Below are positions 25,220 to 38,540 of a DNA stretch of 64,000 bases, one piece after another (within the stretch, counting starts at the first letter, position 1; each line of letters opens with the position of its first letter). The stretch spans positions 40,196,527 to 40,260,526 of the forward strand of contig OX485808.1 in the NCBI GenBank assembly GCA_950295325.1, written 5' to 3'. Below the pieces are notes generated by a model. The model was not told where the DNA came from, ran no database searches, and worked only from the letters and a program-made list of their open reading frames with translations. Made by a program: the position numbers and the translations under genes. The DNA comes from Polytrichum commune. Taxonomy: Eukaryota > Streptophyta > Polytrichopsida > Polytrichales > Polytrichaceae.

Positions 25220-25425
25220 CAGTGATCAAGAAGATTTTTGAGCATAATCGGTTGAAATCCTAGTGTTTGCAAATCCAACCGATTACATGTTGACATCCTT
25301 CGTTTTTTTTCTATATTAAATTAAGGTGTATTTCATAAATTCCTCCAAAATGATCAATAATTCTCCTGAAGTCTCGAACTTTAACCGGTTATTTCTCAAA
25401 CTCAACCGGTTCTCCCCAATCACAG
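25220..25425 (+). mobile_element. hAT MITE family D copy
   Basis: 206 bp, from CAGTGATCAAGAAG to CCCCAATCACAG. The flanking 8-mers are GTCCGGAA (25212-25219) and GTCCAGAA (25426-25433), 7 of 8 identical, as expected for a hAT target duplication. Carries the paired aaccggtt palindromes typical of the family. It has no coding capacity. Confidence 0.75.
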
Positions 25426-25433
25426 GTCCAGAA

Positions 25434-25867
25434 TATCTTCTCATTCTGTCTGCCAAGCAAGCATATACACGCTACGCCTCTTAATGAGACGCAGACTCAG
25501 CCTGTGGCGTCCTGGGTGACGCCCGTGACACCACCTAGGGCAAGACAGAAACCAGTCCTCTGGCAAGTTGACCTTGGGCCCAAGCTCTGATCCTCCTCGA
25601 AAGCTCGAAAGCAACCAAAGGCTTCCAAATTAGTTCAAGGTCACGGGGCTGACGGGTGATGGGAACACCAGCTATGGGCGTTGCATTATAATTTTGTCCG
25701 TGTTGCCGTACCACCCTTTGCTACTGGGCTAGCAGTGGGGGTGGTCAAGTGTTTGTGTCACTCTTTATGAGACGGGACACACCGGCTACTCCTTAGCCGT
25801 GTACCTGGCCATATATGAGTTCCGGTCAACCATGGATGAAACTTGTGGATGTCTAAATTCCATCTAG
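25434..25867. other. GC-richer intergenic stretch, unidentified
   Basis: Locally GC-richer than its surroundings, with no open reading frame worth a call and no recognisable repeat end. It may be a further transposon piece. Confidence 0.35.
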
Positions 25868-26135
25868 GACATAGAAGCCGAGAGGGGACTTGTCTCTTCC
25901 GAGTGTACCTCTCATCCATCCGGCATCCAACCTCGACCTCCCATGTAGAATAGATTTGTGGTTGTTTCATCTCAAATGACTTCAACCAGACGAATTTGGG
26001 TCTTTGAAACTAGTTTCGGTGTTAAATTAATCCAAAAAAAAAAAGTGGTTTTGGATTGCATATTATGTTAGTGTTTTCATGTTGGGTGATTGAGAGGTGC
26101 ATTCGTATGCGATAATTCTCTATCGCCAGACATAT
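25868..26135. mobile_element. Mutator-like MITE family E copy
   Basis: Left end gagtgtacctctcatccatc; right end gattgagaggtgcattcgta and gcgataattctct. The inner part, including tcatctcaaatgactt and gggtctttgaaactag, matches E1 and the copy at 42561-43150. Boundaries are approximate. Confidence 0.6.
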
Positions 26136-26939
26136 GTACATGGTTTAGGCTTCTTTTGGGTGTGTGACTCTTGAGTAGATTCAAATTGATAGAACTAAAA
26201 GAGTTAAGTGGTCCCAAAAGAATGTGAAAAGAATAAGAGAGTGTTGGATTGGTCCAACTTGTTTCTTGGGCGATTGCACGGCAATGAATGTCCATGTCCG
26301 TCGATGACCCACTAGATTCTAGATAATAGTGAGTTGGATGTGTTCTCATGAAGATAGCAAATGCAACCAAACAACCACATTTTGGTTACCTTTCAGAATG
26401 TGGAGGGCTATGACCATGGGCCACTAGACTTCCATGCGTCCACTAAACATATAAGATAATAATAGTTGGTTGCCACATACAAATCCTACCACCACCAATT
26501 TTTATCTACATTTGTTCTTATTCCCAACAGAGTCTAGTGGGCAAACAACATACATAGAAACCCACCCTTACTACTCCAAAGTTGAAGTACACTTCAATGC
26601 ACCTGTTAAGTCAACAAAAACCACTCAACAACAAAAACTTGACCTCCCCTCCACATGGAATGTGCATCAATTTTTTCAAGAGAATGAGTTCAACTGGCGG
26701 CGGGCACAATTGTAAGGAGAATCCAAGTTTAGGGAAGGAGAAGGGGGAGGAAGGTGAGGCCATTGAATACCTCTTTATTTTGGAACCTAAGGGTCCAATA
26801 CAACCAACCACAATGCCCACCAACTAGCTTACTCAACCTCAAGGTGCCCATACACATCTAGATTCGCATGTGAACTACCCAATACCTTCACTTGATCATG
26901 CGTCTCATGGCCTACAGTTTTCTCAATTACTTTGAATAA
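26136..26939. other. Intergenic, nothing recognised
   Basis: Short unsupported open frames only. No repeat ends seen. Confidence 0.45.
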
Positions 26940-27045
26940 AACCCCCCACCCTAAAAGGGTAGTAGCCCACGGGCAAAGAGGCCCTTCATTCATGCTTGCT
27001 CCGTAAGGAGCCGACGATTACATCTATCTATCTATTTATCTATCT
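26940..27045 (+). mobile_element. Retroposon 3' end with TATC tail
   Basis: The stretch ccctaaaagggtagtagccc ... ttcattcatgcttgctccg ends in repeated tatctatc at about 27019-27045, a layout typical of non-LTR retrotransposon 3' ends. A related piece without the tail is at about 43380-43465 (caaaaggtggtaaaagcatg and ttcattcacgcttgc). Confidence 0.5.
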
Positions 27046-30000
27046 GGAAATGAAGACTTGCTTCCGTTATCAACATGGAATTTTTTTGATTTGCATAAAC
27101 CTAAACAAGCTCAATGATATCTAAGTTCTCACTTGCATGTTTGACAATAACCCACATCTACTCTTTCATATGTTCATCCCCTAGTGCACATGGAAGTTCT
27201 CGGCCAACAAAATGTAGGTTACTTTTGTCTAATGTTTTTTTTTTTTTTTTTCCCCAAGATGGCCAACATGGTTCATGGATGTATGGAGCTCCAAGAGTTC
27301 AATGTATCATTGGCAAGTCCAGTAAATCATGGATGAAACTCATGGATGCTTTTGCACTCAGGATGTAATATGGTTCCGGCCTCATCTGGGCATACGACTT
27401 GGGCCAGTTCAAGTGACAGGAATAAGAGAGTAAAGTGGTACAAAGAATAAGAGACTTTCCGATCCGCCCACCTTGTCTCTTAGGCAACACCTATGAGCCC
27501 CAACTCCTGACTTATTGAACTCTGAGAGTTCAATGTGTACAATGTGCTCTTATGTGAAATTCACACTGGCCACAGTTATGATACCAACAAAATTAAGTAG
27601 TTGTTTTGAACATGTCTAGCTTATACCAAGCTGAACAATCATCAATATCAGATGTTCATCCCTGTGAAAGGGGAGATCTGACCGCTAACTACAGATGAGC
27701 GAGTTAGGGTTTGAGAAAATGTTCAAGACTTTAGGCAAATTGCAGAGCATTTTAGAGGAATCGATGGAATACATCTCCAATGAAAGAAGGAAGACAGAAA
27801 GATATCAACATGTAACTGGTGAAGATGAAGAACTATGGTCTCCGTACGGAGGCCGGAGTGAATAGAGTGTTTGTTTGTAAGACATCATTGGCCTTGTCCT
27901 AGGGCAATGGCGTTAGATGTAAAACTACTTCACCCTTTGTAGGGAGTGGACATTATATTAGTGATTATTAGCCTTTACCGGTAACCGGTAATATGTGACC
28001 CTCATTAGCGGAAGACATTCAATGTCGTGATACTGCTACTGGCATGGCATGTTATAGGTCTATTTGTTTAGTTATGGCAGTTCTTGCAAGTCTGTGATGG
28101 GTTGCCGATTCTCCAGCCTTCGTTTGTGGACTAGTAACGAGTGTGCATATTGTATGGCAATGATGTTGATTTGTCTGAATGTATTTTTGATTTTCGTGAT
28201 AGGGAGTTAAAAAAAAAATTCCAAATTTCATTGATGGGATGTGTGTTGTAGCTTTTGCACCTGCGGCTATGACCATAAGTGGTGCTACATTCCATCATTT
28301 TGTTGTGATGATGTTGATGAGTGGTTGATATTTGTCATTTTCCTGTTTAGAGTTTCTACAACAAATCTATCATTACAATATGTGAATTCTATAAATTGGA
28401 TGGTGATCTCTGGTGTAGGGGATTCCGGTGGTGGGTGATTGTACAGGTGACCTATGACGCATAGTATGTCAGGCTTCAACCGGGCATTGTAGTGGCACCT
28501 TTGGGCACCGTTTGGATTTGGATACACTTGATCTCGACCCATTCTGCCCACTATCTCCAAACATGTCTTCTGTGAAGATGACAAACCAACCTGACATTTG
28601 CACCTTTAGGTTTCATGTTGGATAAATGAGAGGCATGCTCATAATGCCATAATCCCCTCTCTCTCACCCATTATGAAGAGGGACGTGTGGGAAACACCAT
28701 ATTACACTCCCACTTTGTTCTTCATCATTAATAATATTTAAAGAAAAAATGGGAAACAATAAATATTGTAATGGAACACTACAACATTGGGTCATTGTTA
28801 TAATGTAACATTGTGAGAATGAAACATTGCCTTGTAACATTTCCTGGGGAAATAATATTACCCAAGGTAATATCTTGCACTAACCTCAAGATGGTAGTAA
28901 GGGCATGTGCTGACACATGGGCACATTAACAATAACCAAAGTAAACTATGTCTAGCCAATATCTTGACACATGTATGTATATATATGAGCCCCAAATGTT
29001 AGGGTGTGGCAGGGAGGGGATTAACACATTCATAACTCACTCTATCTATCTTAGTATTTACTTATAAAAATTGTCAACATACACCACTCTGCTTCAAGGT
29101 GTTTTGGAAATTGGAATGTATCTATACAAGAATACTTTCTAATCCCTGATTGACAATTAAAACTACCAAGATCATAAGCCGGTGTCAATGTTATTACACA
29201 GTTGGTCATAAGTGATTGACAAACATACCACCAACTTTTATTCAACTCTAATGCCAAGGAAGCTTGAGCCAGATATTTAATTTTCAAAACACCATCGAGT
29301 AAGTTAAGCTGCAACTAATTAGCTTCATGTGTGCACTGTGGATGATGATGCATCGATCATACAAGTGCCGGCGTTTCTTGATGAATAAGAATACAACTCT
29401 TATGGCGAAAATCCCTGAAAATCGTGGCCTAATATCCCAACACAGCCATTAAGCTTAGTAATAAGTAGCACACCAAAGTGGGTAGAAGTTCCTTCGAACA
29501 TGCATCATTCAAAAACCCTTGGAGAGGGCTTTAATTTGATTGTGAGGGCTTCTGACATCATGATATGAATTTTCGCAACTCATCACCACTGACATTGAAG
29601 ATGCAAATCAGCACACAGAATTTATTTTGACTTATGTCAATATATAAGAGAGTGAATGAGTCCCGGACTTCATGATATCATTGAAGTCAGTGTTTGTCAA
29701 GTCACATTCATAGGCTGTGGAGCTAACATGTGTTCCAACTTCCATTGATCCAATCACCTGAATCTTTGTAGGCTAATAACTCAGAGTCAACCCTACAAAA
29801 TCCACCCAACAATTTGTGCAAAAACAATTTGGGTCATTGACTCATTAGCCCACATGATGTACATGCATGATGAAATTTGTGGTACCTATGTCAAGGTCAT
29901 TATGGAGGTTTTAATCAAGTCCTTAAGAGGCATTCAAAGCGTGGATTTCTTACTTCCGATGCCTTGCCCATGGTCGTGTTCGATGTTCATGTTTCCCATC

Positions 30001-32242
30001 CAACTTGGGAATGCCAATTAGCCCCAACCTTCCAAATTAAAGCCTATGAAAGGGTTGTTTTGACTGCCTTTCAATCAATGTTGGTTGTGGAATTTTCATG
30101 GACAAGTTTTGAGGTTAAAATGAGATCTATCCATAGGATCTTGAAATATGAGAGATGAGCTATTTTGAGAGGAAAGATGGGCATGAATAACCTATTGAGT
30201 TTCTAGATTATAATAGTTGAAGAAAGGGATGCACCAGAAAATGTCATGTTTTATCCCCGAAAAAGACCCTTGACCAATGAAATTCACCTGGAAAATGAGC
30301 AAAATGCTTGTGTGATCCACTAGATAGGAGCATTTCAATAGTTGAGCACCTCCACAAATTCTCATGCGAAAATGTGCAAACCACAACAGGCTTGCCACCT
30401 TGCATTCGCAGTGTGCAAATTGTCCCATATTTCTAACTACATACATGCAAAGAATTCCTTACAAAGCATAGAGTGTTCAAAATTTAGAATGGATGGTTGA
30501 TGTGATCAACACGGTTGTTTTTATATGATCAACCAAAAAAAAATCATTTTGATGTTCTTGCAAAGTTTGCATTGGAGGGGCAACTGTTGATTGGAATCAA
30601 CACCCTTACATGAGCTCCCAACACAACAAAACATGACCATTTCCCATTTTGACACTTTTTAACACATTCTACTCATCTCCACATTGCACAGTTCATGTGT
30701 TTATGGGTAGATATCCATATTGGCTTGATGTTAATAGTCATTTTGATTACAAACGAATGAGTTAGGCGGGGTTGATGTAGGGACGAAACCATCCATCCAC
30801 CAAAAATTGGTTGCTTGGAAAGTTAGGGGTTAAGATATGTATACCCAAAACCAACCTTTAGAAATCTTGCACAGTAGGTACATATTGATTATGAGGATGT
30901 ACACCTCCTAAACATTTGACAAATATGTTGGTTCTAGATTGCCTAACAATATAACTTTCAAACCCTCATAATCTTTGTATACCATATCCAAACTATGTCT
31001 TCTTTAGTGCATTGAGTTGCTATAACAATTCCAGCCACTCTGACCACAGTCGTGCTGTCATCGCCCTTCTTTCCATTTTTTAATTGAATAGCAAAACAAC
31101 ATGTAAGTAGTGTGTAATTGGATGTGGATCCAAGAACAATCACCAAAAGTACATGTGTTTAAAAGAGATTGGAATACCCGCTCAAAATTTGTGAACTGAT
31201 CTACTCTCCATAGTCAACATATATGGGGAAAGCCGTATTTCAAACTCCACAAGCTTCCTAAAATCTAGAAGCAAACTAGTATCTTGAAGATGTATTCTTT
31301 CATCACCAGTAACACCATCCACACTCTTATCCTCCCTTACCTGTCGCAACATGGACATCGAGCTCATAACAATCTATCTTTACCTTGGACAGATGCTTCA
31401 ACATCACTCCTCCACCCTCAAACCACATAAATCAATCCATTGCAAAAATCCAAAACCTTAAACCCTATAAATTAACACCTTCTATTAAGAACGTTCAGCA
31501 CCATCTCAATATCAGCATTATCTCAAAAAAAATTGGAACACAAAATGTTGAAGATGCCAAAATTGTTAAGAACAATATGGATGATTATGCACTGAAAAGA
31601 AATCAAGAAAGCAAGAACTCGCAACTTCTTCCTTGTGTTGGCTAGCTAAACAAATGGAAGTCATTCTTCCCTGAAATTTCACATCCAGAGGACGTTGTGA
31701 AGAACAGGCACCAAACACACACATGTTACAATGAGATTGGACAATGTGCTCAAAATACCGACACCATTCCATGTTCAATTTTTTATCACAAATAAGAGGA
31801 CCTAGCTGTTCACTTTGACCTCATACTACTTTGGCATCTGAACTCCATTCCTAATACTAAGATTGACAATCTTTGTACTCAATTCACAATTGCTAACTAG
31901 ATGAGGCAATTCCCAATCTGATCCAACGGCAAAATTTCGTATGTGGAGTACGAAGTGCCCACAAAGAGGGCCATGTCAAAGTGGTGCCATGTCTAAGAGC
32001 TTTCCACAATTGAGCATAGCTTCAAGACAGCAAGAAACAAAAAGCCTCCTTAACTGATGATGCGAATGCCCTGACATGTATGTTTAGTGGGCATAAAAGA
32101 ATCAACTAATGGGCATTTGAGCCAGTTGAAGTTTCACAAAATTGATCTAATCAGCAACAGACATGTACTTACATTTTGTCCATGTCAAAATTTACTAAGT
32201 ACTTCCTGTGACTCAAAGATCTGGCTGGAACTTTATGTTGAT
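27046..32242. other. Long gene-free interval with MITE scraps
   Basis: Recognisable items: a worn family-D relic in reverse at about 27690-27830 (agatgagcgagttaggg, cattttagaggaat), a lone family-E end at 28615-28672 (gttggataaatgagaggc to taatcccctctctctc), and a family-C scrap near 31110-31160. Open frames such as 29877-30158 show no domain. No gene supported. Confidence 0.45.
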
Positions 32243-35200
32243 TCAAAGCCTGCCCTCTGTAATCAAACATTCATATTGTCTCCAGCCAGCTCGTGTCACT
32301 GGCATCACATGGATTCCTGCTACTCCTGCGACACAACCTCCAATAGAAGTTACAATACTCCCCTAACTCACTCTAAGTTTCTTGAGGAAATAACTAACAC
32401 TCCACACATTTTGATTCCAATCAGTTTTGAAGGGAACTTGCTGAATTGCATTGATAAATTATTAAAAAAATAAAGCTGAAAACCACATGTTCAGGTCTAA
32501 CAAACTCAGTATCAGACAACCATTGTTATGACGAAGCAAAAAGCTCTCAAACTGATATGACAAAAATGGCATGCACTGATAACCGAGCACAAGGTAATTG
32601 ACCACCACAAGCAACAGGAGTGGCTTAAATCCAAGGCCATAACCCAGATCCCATGGGAACTCTGAGGTTGAGCCGCCCAATCATTGTGGGGTATCTGAGT
32701 GAACCGGATATTTTCAACCAGCCATGTGGGAACTTAGAGGCTTGCCCTTGGGGCAGATAGGTGCTGGCTGGCTTGTCCAAACCAAAAGGAGGTGGTAGTC
32801 TTCAAGGGCCCTCTAATTGTCATAATGCTGATTTTGAGATTACATAATAGACTTAGACCAACTCGAAAATGAAGCAACGAGATAATTCACCCCAGTGGCA
32901 ACATCAGAGTCATATTTCCTTTCTTTCTTTCACCCCAAGCAATTGAATTTGGAACAGGACGTGTAGACATACCAGGTAAACTTTTAATTGTTTCAATCAG
33001 CTTGAGACTTTGCTGGTTACAGAAAGCAGCCATGGCACCTGGGTCACCAGCATGTTCAGCTTCTGCTCTCCTCCATTGAGCTAAAATTGCATCCGCTTCC
33101 TTTCCTGCCATGACAATTTAATTTTCAGTCATGTACTATTGATTTTTAGTCAACAGCACTTGACATTCTGATATATCAATCTTTAATTTGATCAAAAGTT
33201 CAGACTCAGAAAATCACAAGTAACCTTTTACAGAATGAGACCAACCAAAGAACTAGACAAATTTTGAATGTGGGTTCAGCAGTACACTCTGGGGATATGT
33301 AGCATAGTCCCACAAGGTGAATCTCATCTGTAATTGCACTGGTATCTACACTATGATTAAATAAGAAACTGAAACATGCCTGCAATGCTGGTTCTAAAGT
33401 TAGTGCGAATTGTAATCCAATAATATCAAAAAGCACTTTTGACGTCAAACCTGATGCTCCAGTTAGTTGTAGCCAAAACAAATAATTCCGAGATGATGAT
33501 AATAGAGGGAGACCGACAATCACTGGTACTTCCTTTGTCAATCTGGCAGACAACATACATATATCGATACAGTTTCTGATGAGAATTGAACAAAACTGGG
33601 TAATTTTGAGTTACAGCTCATTGGATACAAACAAATGATCACCCCAGCATTAGTCAGCAACTAGACTGTAAACAGAACAAGAAACAATCAAAATAGTCTG
33701 TTATATTATGAAACTGTGATTTACTGAATATGGAAATCATACCCTCTTTCTTGTGCTTTACTCCACCACTGCGCAAAACAGTCAGGGAGCAAGGGTGGCT
33801 GCACAATAACAGCTTCGGCACCTGCCTCTATCTGCTCCAAAACAGCCATAAATGAAGTTAAAGAACATCACAAGTGACTATGTAGAGATCATGCCATAAC
33901 TTAGTGCGATGACACACCCATAACTCCACTAAGGTAAGCAGGCTTAAATGGACAATTTTAGATCTGCATCCACTTCTACTAGGATGCAAAACACACAATT
34001 AGTGCAAGATGATTGCCAAATCCAAAATATGTCTGTAGCCATTTGCTTCATAATTTTTTAAGCTCTATAAATATCTTATTTGTTATCAAAGTGAAAATTA
34101 TTGAGATCATTACATGGTCATATTGGTCCCCCCCAATTATGTTGACTGCTGAACCTAGAATGGTTAACAAATTTTGAGCACGTAGTCCAATCTCTTTAGA
34201 CATGTCTTTTTAGTGACCATTCTTAGATCCACATCTGACTACACACCACTCAAATATAGCTGTTTAATTTGAAGAAAGTGACCATGAAAGGCCCGGTTAC
34301 CATATCAAGGAAACACTTGGCAAAAACCAAAGCAGCTTCAACCATAGCTCAAATCCAGCACAGGACAAGAATCTCATATGAGGGCCAAGTGAAAGGAATG
34401 AAGATGTAGAAATTGATCACTGTACAGTGCTTTTTAAGTGTCACCTTTTGTTCAAGACGGTTGACATGATTTATTAGAGGATTCTCCACAGACCAGAGCT
34501 GCACTCCTTGCACAAACAACACGTTTTGACCAGATTAGCATCAATGAATCATTTCATCCATTTTGAAACTACAGGATCGGACCAAAGTTGGACTGGTATA
34601 TATATAGGTGAATGCATGGTATCAATATGCAATGTTAATAATGGTATCAAAGGACCTACCCAACTGGTATCAAAATCGTAATATCAGTCAGCTATTGATA
34701 TTTGGTGGGTATCACAAAATGAGAAAATCTTTGTGTATGTGAATCATATTTGGGTCAATACCATCCTAATACAATCTTGATACTAGGGTAATTTTACCTA
34801 GTTATGAACATTCTTGGATAGTATATATACCCGAATGGTATCCAAAACAAAAACACCCTCCAATACCCATACCTACTGACATCAGAAAAATGCCTCATTA
34901 TAGAAACCCAGATGGTATTAAAAGAAGGTGATACAAGTCCAACACTGGTTTTGCATTTTTTGATGCTAATAGGGTATACGTATTTGACAGTATTTGTGTT
35001 TTTGATACCATTCAGGTCTGTATACCATGCAAGAAGATTCATACCGGAGTAAAATCGTACTTGTAACAATATATTTAGAAATGGTATTGACCCAGATAAT
35101 AACTCACGTATACAAAGACTCTATCACCATCACATACCCAACAAAATCCAATATTTGACTGGTATGACAATTTTGATACCCATGGGTAAGTTCTTTGATA

Positions 35201-36860
35201 CCAATATTGATGCTGGCTATTTATACAATGTATTCACCTATATACCATACCAACACTGGTATCAACCACCTAACTACGTAACCAAGAATTTAAAAATTGG
35301 CACTTTCCACAGAATTACCAGGAGATATAATGCCAGCCTTTCGCAGTCCTTGTGCAGCACGGAGCATCGAAAAGGAGTTTGTGGGCAGCAGGTGGTTAGC
35401 AAGCCAAAGTCTTCTTACAGGATGTCCTGTGCATGAATACCACGTAATGAGGACATGAATTTTAGTTGCTTGCATCTAGTAATATCAGGAGCTCAAACGT
35501 GGGAAATTGAAGAACCAAGTCTTGCAGTGAAGGGATCCGATCCACAGACAATTTGTGGTAGGACTTGAGAAATTGATACCTCCTGATAGAAGTAAGAGAG
35601 AGCCTCCACATTCTCCCTCTTCAATCTCCCGCGCAGACTTGATTATCCGTTCGCGAATCTCTGGCTCCGACCTCGTTTGGGCTGCAACAGTTTTCACTTG
35701 CCAGCAATTAAACCCTTGAATACCACCAGAAATACCTACTTGATCATCAACCGGAGTCACCTTTTCAGTTTCCCTCTCTTTTGCAATCAGCTGCTTGAGG
35801 CTCTTTTGCAATTTCTTCATGTTGAAGGTGTTCAGATATTCAACTAACGTAGCATTAATGGGTAAGTCCGGGGTTACAACTCCATTGATCAATTCAAGCG
35901 ATGGCCTGCTGCTGATCTGCACAAGTATTCCAAACAATCTCAACGAAACCAAGAACAATTCAATTCAGCATGCACTAAAGAACCACTCATGCAGATGGAA
36001 TCAGAAGAATGGTGTAAAGGTAAGGTGGACTGTGAAAAATTAACCACCAAACAATTGCTTTGCTTTGATTGGAAACACAATGCCATGACATAGATTCTAG
36101 AACATATATGCACAACACATATACGCTTGACATAGGTTTTTAAACATAGGTATACAAAACATAGATTTTCAGACTTAAATTTTAGTCTTAAAACAGAGAT
36201 GCAAAACATTTGCAATTCGGTCATAACACATATATGTTACACTTAAAAATCAGCCCCAAGGCTAGATTATATATTCCTCGAACATCATAGGCGCATAACA
36301 TACCCCAGAACATATATGCAGACATTTAAAAATTCCTTCAAGACCCAACAAAGCTCGCTGGGGTGTAATTACCAGTGTTGGTCAAGTATCGTCTTTTTTA
36401 ATGTCATTCGGGTATCTATATATCAGTTGGAAAACTTCATAATAACCTTTCGACAAAAGATTTTCAAACAAGGATTGTACTAAAGTGAAGATCCCCCATG
36501 ATCCCCTTTGAAAAACTCTGAATTTCACAAAACAATGAGCGCAAGCTCATACACTGTATTCAAAAATTCCAGGTTCTGTAAATTACAGAGATATCTCCAG
36601 GAAAATTCTCCTAGAAGAAAAAACCCAGATGTCTTCGAGCAGGCGAGATGACATAAAACGACCACATTGTCAAATCCCATCCCAACACATACTACTGAAC
36701 GATTGAAGCTGAATTATACCTTAAGAGCAGATGGCGTTGGGGCAGGAAGCTCCAGGAGGCGGACGAAGGCGTGCTGCTCGAAGAGGCTAGCGCGCACGCA
36801 TGCCTTGCTGCGACCAGCGGCCATGGCCAGTGTCTCCGCCATAGCCAGCGCCATAGCCAT
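32243..36860 (-). CDS. MetF/methylenetetrahydrofolate reductase-like TIM-barrel protein
   Basis: Eight exons on the minus strand, all with GT-AG introns and matching phases: 36860-36720, 35916-35580, 35426-35319, 34506-34445, 33831-33743, 33542-33451, 33104-32973 and 32316-32243. They encode 344 residues. The first 45 residues are Ala-rich and basic with few acids, compatible with an organelle-targeting peptide (inference). Then come barrel-like segments: GGSLLLLSGGHP (154-162) at the place of LTGDP, QLWSVENP (198-205), IEAGAEAVIVQPPL (217-230), which resembles the MetF KxxAGAxxxxTQ strand, VPVIVGLPLLSS (251-262), and GIHVMPVT (321-328) near the end, resembling HFYTLN. By analogy it would bind a flavin and a folate-like substrate, but the catalytic set is not obvious, so the reaction is unknown. 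Start: the first ATG of a run of in-frame ATGs. Introns 3 and 4 carry MITEs G and C. Confidence 0.85.
33934..34290 (-). mobile_element. MITE family C inside intron 4 of the MetF-like gene
   Basis: Reverse-oriented copy from taaggtaagcaggcttaaat to about ccactcaaatatagctg and a few bases beyond. Shares gagcacgtagtccaatctct with the copy at 45260. It sits wholly between exon 4 (34445) and exon 5 (33831), so it does not touch the reading frame. Confidence 0.65.
34586..35265. mobile_element. Long-TIR foldback element G inside intron 3 of the MetF-like gene
   Basis: The first and last roughly 120 bases are inverted copies of each other: tataggtgaatgcatggtat, caaaggacctacccaactgg and gttgggtat-type blocks on the left pair with atgtattcacctatatacca, agttctttgatacc and ataccagtcaaatattgg-type blocks on the right. 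Another copy starts at 63713. Element G makes up most of the 812-bp intron. No coding capacity. Confidence 0.65.
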
Positions 36861-37424
36861 CCACAACGGAGCAACAAACGATGAGCTCAAGGGTTTAGGG
36901 CTTTGGGAAGTTGCAATCTAAATTGTTCATACCCGGATTCACAAGTCCACGTGTGTTATACCCGGTTGGCGTTTATGTTTAGGTGAATTGTCTAACCAAT
37001 GATCTTTTTCTTTTCTTTTTTGGCACAAATTGAGAAAATCAATTGCAAAAGGAACCCAAAATACAACCAACCCGGGCAAGTCAACGCAGCCCGAGTGGAA
37101 ATCACAAAATGATGCTCATGATTGTCTAACCAATGAGCATTCCCCTACAATGTCTACCTTTCGCAAGATATCCTCCACATCTTATTATGGGGTTTCATCT
37201 TACTATGAGGTTTCATCTTCCTATGGGTAACAAGCTAATTTGGAGGTACTATTCCGGCATGTAATATGCTCCCTTAGAAAAAACCATGTATTATGGAGTC
37301 AAGGCAAATTAAGTACATGGGAATACTATCATTGTTGGTTTGGTATGACCTTTTATCTTATACCATTGGTTTATCCCAATGGAAAAACCCATGACATCCC
37401 AACACCATTAAAAAGTCACATTCG
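36861..37424. other. Upstream flank of the MetF-like gene
   Basis: The first part should be the promoter and 5' leader of the leftward gene. No convincing TATA box was found near it. The right part has short open frames without support. Confidence 0.4.
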
Positions 37425-37870
37425 ATGATCTCGAGGAGGTTTTTCTTGCTAAAGAGTGGAGTTCTCTATCCATCTCTTGAGGAAGAAGTATATTACGTCC
37501 ATCTCAAGGATTTTCTCAAAAATGAATGTGTATTGTACTTGAAGCAATCATCAACATCACCCCAAAGCAAGATCATTGTTGCTCACTGCACCTCAAATCA
37601 TAGACTTGCCATTCAAAGTGGATGGTGATCACCTATCCCTATCTTAAGACATGACAAATTATGCCACTTTTGTTCTTGAAATGTAAGTTGAAAATGACGC
37701 GCACTTCGTGTTGGAGTGTCCCCTATACAATTTCATCATAGATAAGTTTCAGCCATTATTTAAGAATGCAATATTAGGGAGTCTCAAGTCTTTCTTTCAA
37801 CTTGGCCATCAAGTTGATATTAGCCTTTGTTTCAAGGAGGCTACCACACCCCGCCACTTTAGGGACTGAA
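37425..37870 (+). pseudogene. LINE reverse-transcriptase C-terminal remnant
   Basis: Plus-strand frames give TSNHRLAIQSG, then after a stop RHDKLCHFCS, then after a shift of frame and further stops ENDAHFVLECPLYN and LKSFFQLG, ending in a stop at 37869. The spacing and pattern (CxFC ... HFxLECP.Y) are those of the zinc-binding tail behind plant non-LTR reverse transcriptases. Broken by at least three stops and one frameshift, so inactive. Upstream polymerase motifs were not seen. Confidence 0.65.
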
Positions 37871-38070
37871 CCGATTTGAAACCATCTTGATGTACTTTTA
37901 GGTGGCTCCCCAAACTTGAAAATAGATTTTATTCGTTTCATTCATTGGGGTAAGTTATGATAAGTTAATCCCTAAAGGCCAACTCGGACACTTTTGTTTG
38001 GGCAAAGAGGTAAGGGGAGAGGGAGGCAAGAGGGTACCTAACTCAAGTCAAAGATTAGGTAGATGTGCCT

Positions 38071-38320
38071 AATTGGTTTATTTATCTTGATTAGACACTT
38101 ATTTTTGGGTGGTATGTGGTTAGGTTTGGTTTCCAAAAGACATGTGGAAAAGAGATAGGACACATGCTCGAAATATGATGATCATTCCAAGTTCAATATT
38201 CAACATAATTGGGGGGATTTATATGACCATTTGATGAGCATGAGAATCTTCACTTTGATGATGAATGAGACGCTCATATGAACTCCCAAAAATAATCATG
38301 AAGGTGGCTACGGCCTCAAT
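38071..38320 (+). mobile_element. MITE family C copy with intact left terminus
   Basis: Begins taggtagatgtgcctaattg, the terminus that, inverted, ends other copies (ccaattaacac-catctacct). Runs through gggtggtatgtggttaggt and aattggggggattt. The right end is lost near 38320. Confidence 0.6.
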
Positions 38321-38540
38321 TTAGATTGTTACTATCAAACAAATTAAATCACTCTAACTCTCAAATCAATCACCTAATACTAACCAATAACACATTTGCC
38401 CAATCCAATTTCTCATACAATGGTATCAACAGACTCCATACACACTCATGTTATAGCACATGTGATGTTGTTCTCCATATATTTAGAATGTTACAACAAG
38501 GCCATATTGTGAATCACTCCAAGTCCTCTCCTATCATATA

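Noticed and set aside
29877-30158. 93-codon plus-strand frame
   Set aside because: No domain, no splice partners and AT-rich flanks on both sides.
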